The notes under the pieces were generated by a model. It saw only the letters and a list, made by a program, of their open reading frames with translations. It searched no databases and was not told the origin of the DNA. Shown here one piece after another: positions 55,353-64,000 of a stretch of 64,000 nucleotides of DNA. The position numbers and the translations under genes are program-made. Position 1 is the first letter of the stretch. Every line of letters begins with the position of its first letter. Origin of the DNA: Scleropages formosus (taxonomy: Eukaryota; Chordata; Actinopteri; Osteoglossiformes; Osteoglossidae). Location: NCBI RefSeq assembly GCF_900964775.1, contig NC_041824.1, positions 23,234,246 through 23,298,245 on the forward strand, written 5' to 3'.

Positions 55353-55364
55353 TTTCAGAATACA

Positions 55365-58340
55365 GTATTAGTATAAAGATTGAAAGCCAAAATAAAGTTA
55401 GAAAAGGGATTCACCTAAACATTCAATATAGTGTGCATAACTCTGGGTTTTCTGCTGAGGAAAAAAGTAAAATTTACAATTGGTTAGCTTGTGGAGGATA
55501 TAGACAAAAAATATTTTTTTATTTTTATATTTTTTTTTTTTTTTCCCCCTTTCTGTGTAAGAACATTAAGGAGAAAGCTGCCATTACACATACAAAGTAA
55601 TTGTTATCAGTTGTGACAGTGGAGATTTTGGAGGGGAAATCAGAACCCTTAATTGTTCATTGAATCTTGAGAGGCACCACCAGACGCTGAACTGTTTCAT
55701 ACCCAGAAATCAACTGCAGTCGATGCTGAGCGCTTCAGAACCCTGAGAGAGCACTCTGTACACAGCTAGTTATTTTGGTTGAATATTCATGCCTCTGATA
55801 GTTCATGCTCGTATACCATCGTAAAGTTAGCAAACTATATTCTCGTTAAGAATAAACAAGAAGCACAGCTCTACTTTGACAAAGCTTAAGTGAGTGAATG
55901 GAGAATGACGATTATTATCAAGGCTGTGTGTTGTTCACGTTCCATTTCATTGAAGCCCAACCCTGTGTGCAGCCTGCCAAGCCTCCTTTCTCTTTGTCCC
56001 AGATATTGTGACAATGATGTCATCGTCCTGCAAGGACCACGTGACCGTTGTGTCACCGTCATGCTGTGTTGATGGACAAATCCACAATGTCCCCTTTTCC
56101 CTTTCTTTCTTGTTGCCTAACTCAAACATCCCAGATCGCAGACAGCCTTGTCATTCCTGACAGCTGAGGCAGCAGAGATTGTGGAAGCAAACTGAGAAAG
56201 GACAGCTGACCGGAATTCTTTAGCAGCCTTTGCAAAGGCTTGATCTCTCCCTGCTCTGACTGCAGGCTGCAGGATATTCGTAGCAGCCACACCCATACTA
56301 TTCATGGTGAAGAAGAAAAAATGTTTTAAACGTATATATTATACATCACTTAATTATTAAGTAACTGTTTGCCTTATTGCATCTCATTAGCTTCCATCCT
56401 GAGCTTTCAGAACCCATTATTCGGTGGTGCAGTCTGTATACTCACTTATGCATCAGTGCTGTTAATGGGGGAGGTGTGGGGCAGGACACAATTCATTACA
56501 AAGAAAGGTCATACTCTCTCTGAAACCCCTGACTTGTCCCAGGTAATGTGAATTTGAGTTATTTGTTTGTACTAATGTCACATCACAGTCACAATTACAC
56601 AGAACAGCAATGATCGCTATGTTTGGAATATGTCCATGGATCTCAGTGTAACTGAAATGTAATCAGGGCAGCAGGCTGGAAGCAGGCCAGCGGGGCCCAA
56701 CCCTGCATGAAAAACCAAACAGCTGTGGTCCAAGGAGCCATGTCAACAGCTGCAGAAATAAAACTGCTGGGAAAGCAGGGCAGTGTGTGCTACATGGCTT
56801 TCGTCCCTGTGCATAAGGGTCAGGACATCTGAGGGTGGCGGTCAAAACCTGGTCCAGGTTCACAGTAAAATAGCAGAATCTATTATAATTTATTGTTACT
56901 TGATGTCAACGTTAGTATTACATGGGTAAGTGAATTAACAGCACTGTTTCTCATTTATTGTAAATAATGCAATTGACTGTATGCTGCACTGGCAGGTATT
57001 GATTCCCTTGCTTCCAGATCTGAGAGTTTCAAAGACTCGATATAAAAAAGTTAAACAGAAGCAGTTTGACCTCACATTCAGATTGATCAACACGCGATGT
57101 AACCTGCCGCCTCAAGTAAATGCAAGAGTGCCATGGACAAGAAGTACTTTGGTGGTCTGGGATGAGTATTTGTATTGATCAAAATTTTATTGCACAAAAT
57201 AGCTGATTAGTATGTACATCCTGTAATCTGATGGGAGAAATCACTGGAATTTGAGAAACAGGGACATTCCTTGTCATATTCAGCCTCTTTGCACAGTTCA
57301 CTGCTGTATTCTTCAGACACAAATGCTTTGACTCGGACAGCATTTCCAGCCCTTTGGCAGGAATTCCAGGCGCCTAAAAAACGAAGTTATTATGAGGCCT
57401 AGTGACTGTTGCCATAGAATCACCATTGTTGTTGGCAACAATCTGAGAAACAAGGAAATGGCTTCACTGTTTGTCAGGACAAAAGCAGGGAGAGACATCT
57501 GTGCAGCAGGGCTATTTGGAATGAGGGACATGGGAGATTTTTAAAACAATGTTTTCTGTACTTATAAATTACTGTTGGGCTAACCAGCTCACATTATTCC
57601 ACAAAATGACAAATCTTAGCAGTTAAACAGGTAAGAAACATGTTCTATTTCACTGATTTCTTTAGTCTGTAGAAAATAGAGATCTATGAGTTGTGACTAC
57701 AGAAAACAAACTGACCATAGTGGCCTGAATTCTGGACTCTACCAACATGTAATTTATTAAAGTACAAGCAGGGCTGATGTTACTCCTCTGAGGCTAAGTG
57801 AAATAACCCAAGCTGGGAGAACTAAACTGCATCAATTATGTACAAGAGTTGATGGTGATGTCATTTTCCTTCGAGTTTGTTCTTACCAGAAATCAGATTG
57901 TGTTCTCAATGTCAGTGGTTAGAAATGATGGGTAATACTCAAAAAAAAACTCCATGTTCAGAAAGATGGGTTGGGAGGACTGGGAGAACACCAGGGGTTC
58001 TGTAAACTGGATGAAGATTGTTTTCTTCCACACTTCATCCACTGTCTTGACCCTGTGGTTTCACCACGTGATTTACTACCCAAAGACCTTTATGAAAGGC
58101 CATGTATTGTCTCCAGGGTACCCCCTCTATCAGAGGAATTAAGGAGCCCCTAGAGTCTCATATTAGGGTTTGGGGGTGAGGTGTTCGATTACTGCTTGTC
58201 CGGTGCCAATTGGAGAAGCATAAGTTGTGACATAGCGTACACCCCTGGATAGGAACATCAGTTACCCGTATTATGCAGAAATTACTTAACAGAATACACA
58301 CTGGTGAATTATATTTCTAAGCAGAGATAAAAGATACTGA
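55365..58340. other. Intergenic between tubulin genes B and C, unassigned
   Basis: No known gene or repeat is recognised. A minus-strand frame at 56117-56305 (MNSMGVAATNILQPAVRAGR start) and a plus-strand frame at 56985-57178 look somewhat coding-like but lack support. A T-rich tract lies at about 55,510-55,545. Confidence 0.4.
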
Positions 58341-58351
58341 TCAAAAGATTA

Positions 58352-59509
58352 CACTCACCAGCCACTTTTAGGTACACCTTGCTAGTACCGGGTTGGATGC
58401 CCGTTTGCCGTCAGAACTGTCTTAATTCTTCATGGCATAGATTCAACAAGGTGCTAGAAACATTCCTCAGAGATTTTGGTCCATATTGACATAATAGCAT
58501 CACTCAGTTCCTTCATCCATGATGTGAATCTCCCGCTCCACCACATCCCAAAGGTGCTCTATTGGATTGAGACCTGGTGACTGTGGAGGCCATTTGAGTA
58601 TAGTGAACTGATTGTCATGTTCAAGAAACCAGTTTGAGATGATTTAAGCTTTGTGACATGGCACGTTATCCTACTGGAAGCAGCCATCAGAAGATGACTA
58701 CACTGTGGCCATAAAGGGATGGACATGGTCAGCAACAATACTCAAGTAGGCTGTGGAATTTAAACAATGCTCAGTTGGTACTAACGGGCCCAAAATGTGC
58801 CAAGAAAATCCCCCACACCATTACACTACCACCACCAGCCTGAACCATTGATACAAGGCAGGATGGAGCCATGCTTTCATGTTGTTTATGCCAAATTCTG
58901 ACCCTACCGTCTGAATGTCACAGCAGAAATCGAGACTCATCAGACCAGGCAATGTTTTTTCCAATCTTCTATTATCCAATTTTTGGTGAGCCCATGCAAA
59001 TTGTAGCCTCGGTTTCCTGTTCTTAGCTGACAGGAGTGGCACCCGCTGTGGTCTTCTGCTACTATAACCCATCTGCTTCAAGGTTCAACATGTTGTGTGT
59101 TGATGCTCTTCTGCATACCTCGGTTGTAACAAGGGGTTATTTGAGTTACAGTCACCTATCTATCAGCTCAAACCAGTCTGGCTATTCTCCTCCGACATCA
59201 ATGAGGCATTTTCGCCCACAGAACTGCTGCTTGCTAGATATATTCCCTTTTTCTGACCAATCTCTGTAAACCCTAGAGATGGTTGTGCATGAAAATCCAA
59301 GCCCATCCCATACCAACAACCATGCCCTGTTCAATGTCACTTAAATCACCTTTCTTTTCCATTCTGATGCTCAGTTTTAAATTCAGCAGATTGTCTTGAC
59401 CATGTCTACATGCCTAAATGCATTGAGATGCTGCCATGTGATTGGCTGATTAGATATTTGCATTAACGAGCAGTTGAACAGGTGAACCTAATAAACTGGC
59501 CAGTGAGTG
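58352..59509 (-). mobile_element. Tc1-like DNA transposon with degenerate transposase
   Basis: A 1158-bp element with inverted ends CACTCACCAGCCACTTTTAG and, in reverse complement, CACTCACTGGCCAGTTTATT, flanked by TA at 58350-58351 and 59510-59511. The minus strand encodes QMGYSSRRPQRVPLLSAKNR and nearby fragments of a Tc1 transposase: the equivalents of GDLSDFERGMVVGARRAGLS near 59,350, SDESRFLLRHSDGRVRIW near 58,900, and the DNA coding the HLWDVVEREI and LVESMPRRI-like parts near 58,430-58,560. Frames shift several times and the DDE region is not open, so it cannot make transposase. The family is very common in ray-finned fish. Confidence 0.92.
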
Positions 59510-59849
59510 TATACAAAAATGCTGAGTATGAGCACTCAAACTTTAAGGTTGAAAACTCAAAAAAGAAATCACAATAACACCAGCTTCTGTGACTTTTTGG
59601 GTTTAAAAGTAAGACCCAATAGACTGATCCATTGTAAGCTGTGAATATGGCTGAGTAATATAGCTTTAATAAAAACATGACATGGTCCTGGAGCAAGAAA
59701 AGATGGAAAAAGTGAGAAGTGAAATAACAAAGAGATACTTGATGTTAATAAGGGACTGTTTTCAAGCATATGCTTGAAAGCATCTCAGTTTACTTTTAGT
59801 GTATTCCATGTCTGTATTTACATTTTAAATCTTGATTGAAAAATTGTAT

Positions 59850-60130
59850 GATGGCATGCAACTCCTGAGTGGTGGGTTTGGAGATGGGTTTGAATCCTGC
59901 TCAGTCTGTGTGAACTTTGTATTTTGTGTTTCTACGAATTTCCTCCCACCCCAAAGACGAGTTTCAGGTGGAATGGTGAGTCTAGATCGCTGCGAGTGTG
60001 TAAGTGTGTGTGAATGAGCTTGCGATCCCATCGAGAACGCACTTTGGCTAATGGCCTGAACTTCCGGATATGTTCAGGGTCTCTGGGGCCCCTGCATTCA
60101 ATGTAGGGTCATTTAATGAACGAATAAATG
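59850..60130 (+). mobile_element. Second-family SINE, diverged
   Basis: Contains GGTTTGAATCCTGCTCAGTC, then GTGTGAACTTTGTATTTTGT and CTCCCACCCCAAAGACGAG, and ends in a (GAATAAAT)-like A-rich tail. Same layout as 52,838-53,140 but more worn. Confidence 0.7.
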
Positions 60131-60485
60131 AATAAGCATAACTGAAAAAAAATCCTTATTTAAAGTACATTCCAGTACTATACTTTAGAGCTATTTAACA
60201 TATAGATCTCTGACTGTCGCATTATAGTACGCAAATCTGAGTATCTATTAGTTATAATAATAAAAGCACTGTTTACAGTGGATAACTTCTGCTAGTTGTG
60301 ATATAACATTCATAAAAATCAATTGCGTCCTTGTAATGTCACCACTATTTACGCTCACCAGCACTTAGCGTTTTTACAGTATATGGAAGCTTTACTTTGT
60401 TCCATGACGGATAACGGTCTTCATGTCGTACATCTAGGTGGGGTTCGTTGAGAGGAGGAGCCTCTCTGTAGTGCGTGCAGTTTGT

Positions 60486-60597
60486 CCAATAGGAAAGAAG
60501 GCAAGTCGAACTCTGGGCGGGTCTTCCACGATTCCACCAATAGTTTCGCGGCAAATGTGAGCGACGCCGCAGTCATGGTAACAGTTTCGTATATAAA
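60486..60597 (+). promoter_or_regulatory. tuba1: Alpha-tubulin C promoter: two CCAAT boxes and TATA box
   Basis: CCAAT at 60486-60490 and 60537-60541, then TATATAAA at 60590-60597, about 130 bases before the ATG at 60728. Spacing predicts transcription from about 60,622. This is the clearest TATA promoter of the three tubulin genes. Confidence 0.8.
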
Positions 60598-60727
60598 GAA
60601 CGTGAGAAGGCGCCGCCGCAGGTTCTCTTACATCGACCTCATTGCTGTCGAGCTGTAAGACGGTCCGCAGAGGAGCAACGCGATCCCACCCCATCGCCTA
60701 CAAAGCGACATCACCCCTGTTCACACA

Positions 60728-63357
<2,630 letters not shown>

Positions 63358-63443
63358 AGGGCCTTGTTTTAAGAAGCAGTCAAATTTCAATTGTCATTGA
63401 AATTGAGATTTTATCGGACATGGATAAAATGTTTCATGAACAA

Positions 63444-63449
63444 AATAAA
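63444..63449 (+). terminator. tuba1: Alpha-tubulin C polyadenylation signal AATAAA
   Basis: AATAAA lies 87 bases after the stop codon and is followed by a TG-rich stretch, so the 3' UTR is short. Confidence 0.85.
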
Positions 63450-63805
63450 GCTCCTTAATGCGTCTGACTCTCTCTGCTGATTTCCACTAAGCAATGTTCT
63501 CTGAAATGTAATATTTTAGTACCGAGAAATTTAAGCTCTTGTATGACTGAATTCACAAGTGCAAATGTGAGTCTGAAGTAAGGCAACTATTCACAGCTTT
63601 ATGAAAAGGAATATAGAAGTCCCTGGGAAAGGTGAATGTTTTTAGGGTTTAGTGCCTGCTGCAGATGTCTGCTACGTTCCTTTGAACACCAAAAATATTT
63701 AAAAAATGAATCATTTACTAGAATTTTCTGCTTTAATAACTACAAATGTGTAACCAACGTACATGTCACTCAGTCCTTTGAAGACCTTGATCCACACACG
63801 GGTGT

Positions 63806-63975
63806 CTATAAACTACCTGTCCCTACCAGGGTCGTGGTGTGTCAGAGCCTGGGCAGGGGGGACACCTCAGACAGTGTTACCAGTTTGCTGCGGGGCACCC
63901 CAAACGGGACTTGAGTCCCAGACCCACCACACAGCAAGTCCCGGCTGAATTCGCTGCACCACTGTGTCCCCTGAC
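63806..63975 (-). mobile_element. tRNA-derived SINE, diverged copy 10
   Basis: In reverse complement: GGGGACACAGTGGTGCAGC, then GTGGTGGGTCTGGGACTCAA and GTCCCGTTTGGGGTGCCCCG. It follows the layout of the (TG)n SINE but differs widely in the second half and lacks the TG tail, so it is an older or related subfamily. Confidence 0.75.
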
Positions 63976-64000
63976 CTCCATCCATTAAAGGAGTAAATAT

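Noticed and set aside
53523-55364. Regularly spaced repeats that could look like a CRISPR-type array
   Set aside because: The repeats are 210-240-bp SINEs with tRNA promoter boxes and target duplications in a vertebrate genome.
56117-56305. A minus-strand 62-codon frame (MNSMGVAATNILQPAVRAGR start) that reads like protein
   Set aside because: No splice sites at its ends, no recognisable family and no neighbouring exon; kept only as a note in the intergenic entry.
56985-57178. A plus-strand frame preceded by a possible acceptor (CACTGGCAG)
   Set aside because: No matching upstream exon, no known motif, and weak codon signal.

Overview
The window is vertebrate nuclear DNA, most likely from a teleost fish. 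The genes are intron-rich and have CpG-type promoters. The flanks carry fish-type repeats: a Rex3-like RTE LINE, L2-clade tails, a Tc1 transposon, and many copies of a tRNA-derived SINE that ends in (TG)n. From memory this SINE resembles one common in bony-tongue fishes (Osteoglossomorpha), but I could not check that.

Layout. 0-7 kb: repeats (a Tigger-like DNA element and three SINEs) and a CpG-rich promoter at about 5.3-6.15 kb that probably serves a minus-strand gene I cannot name. 7.4-15.2 kb, minus strand: kansl2, nine coding exons, 501 aa. 16.6-28.5 kb, minus strand: ccnt1 (cyclin T1), nine coding exons, 752 aa, with a long AT-rich stretch after the stop that is probably 3' UTR. 29.9-36.1 kb, minus strand: sarnp, eleven coding exons, 210 aa. 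36.4 kb: a tRNA-Arg(ACG) gene. 37-44.5 kb: intergenic, with compound microsatellites, a SINE, an unassigned coding-like segment at 39.5-39.95 kb, and a nearly full-length but dead Rex3-like LINE flanked by a 13-bp target-site duplication. 44.5-63.4 kb: three alpha-tubulin genes. A and B are in tandem on the minus strand; C is on the plus strand, head-to-head with B. Between B and C lie five SINEs in two clusters, one of them built by unequal crossing-over, and a Tc1 element.

The protein-coding genes are housekeeping. KANSL2 is a scaffold of the NSL histone-acetyltransferase complex. Cyclin T1 is the P-TEFb subunit that releases paused RNA polymerase II. SARNP belongs to the TREX mRNA-export machinery. 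The tubulins build microtubules. The mammalian counterparts of all four loci lie in human 12q13, with KANSL2 and CCNT1 adjacent and in the same orientation, so this looks like an old syntenic block.

The most unusual points are these. (1) The three tubulin genes match almost base for base from exon 2 to the stop codon, introns included, while promoters, intron 1 and 3' ends are unrelated. (2) A chimeric SINE with mismatched target-site duplications records a recent SINE-SINE recombination. (3) Cyclin T1 carries a Gly-His repeat expansion next to its histidine tract. (4) Intron 1 of tubulin gene A holds two consensus RFX X-boxes and a CpG-rich hairpin. I found no CRISPR array, operon or prokaryotic feature.
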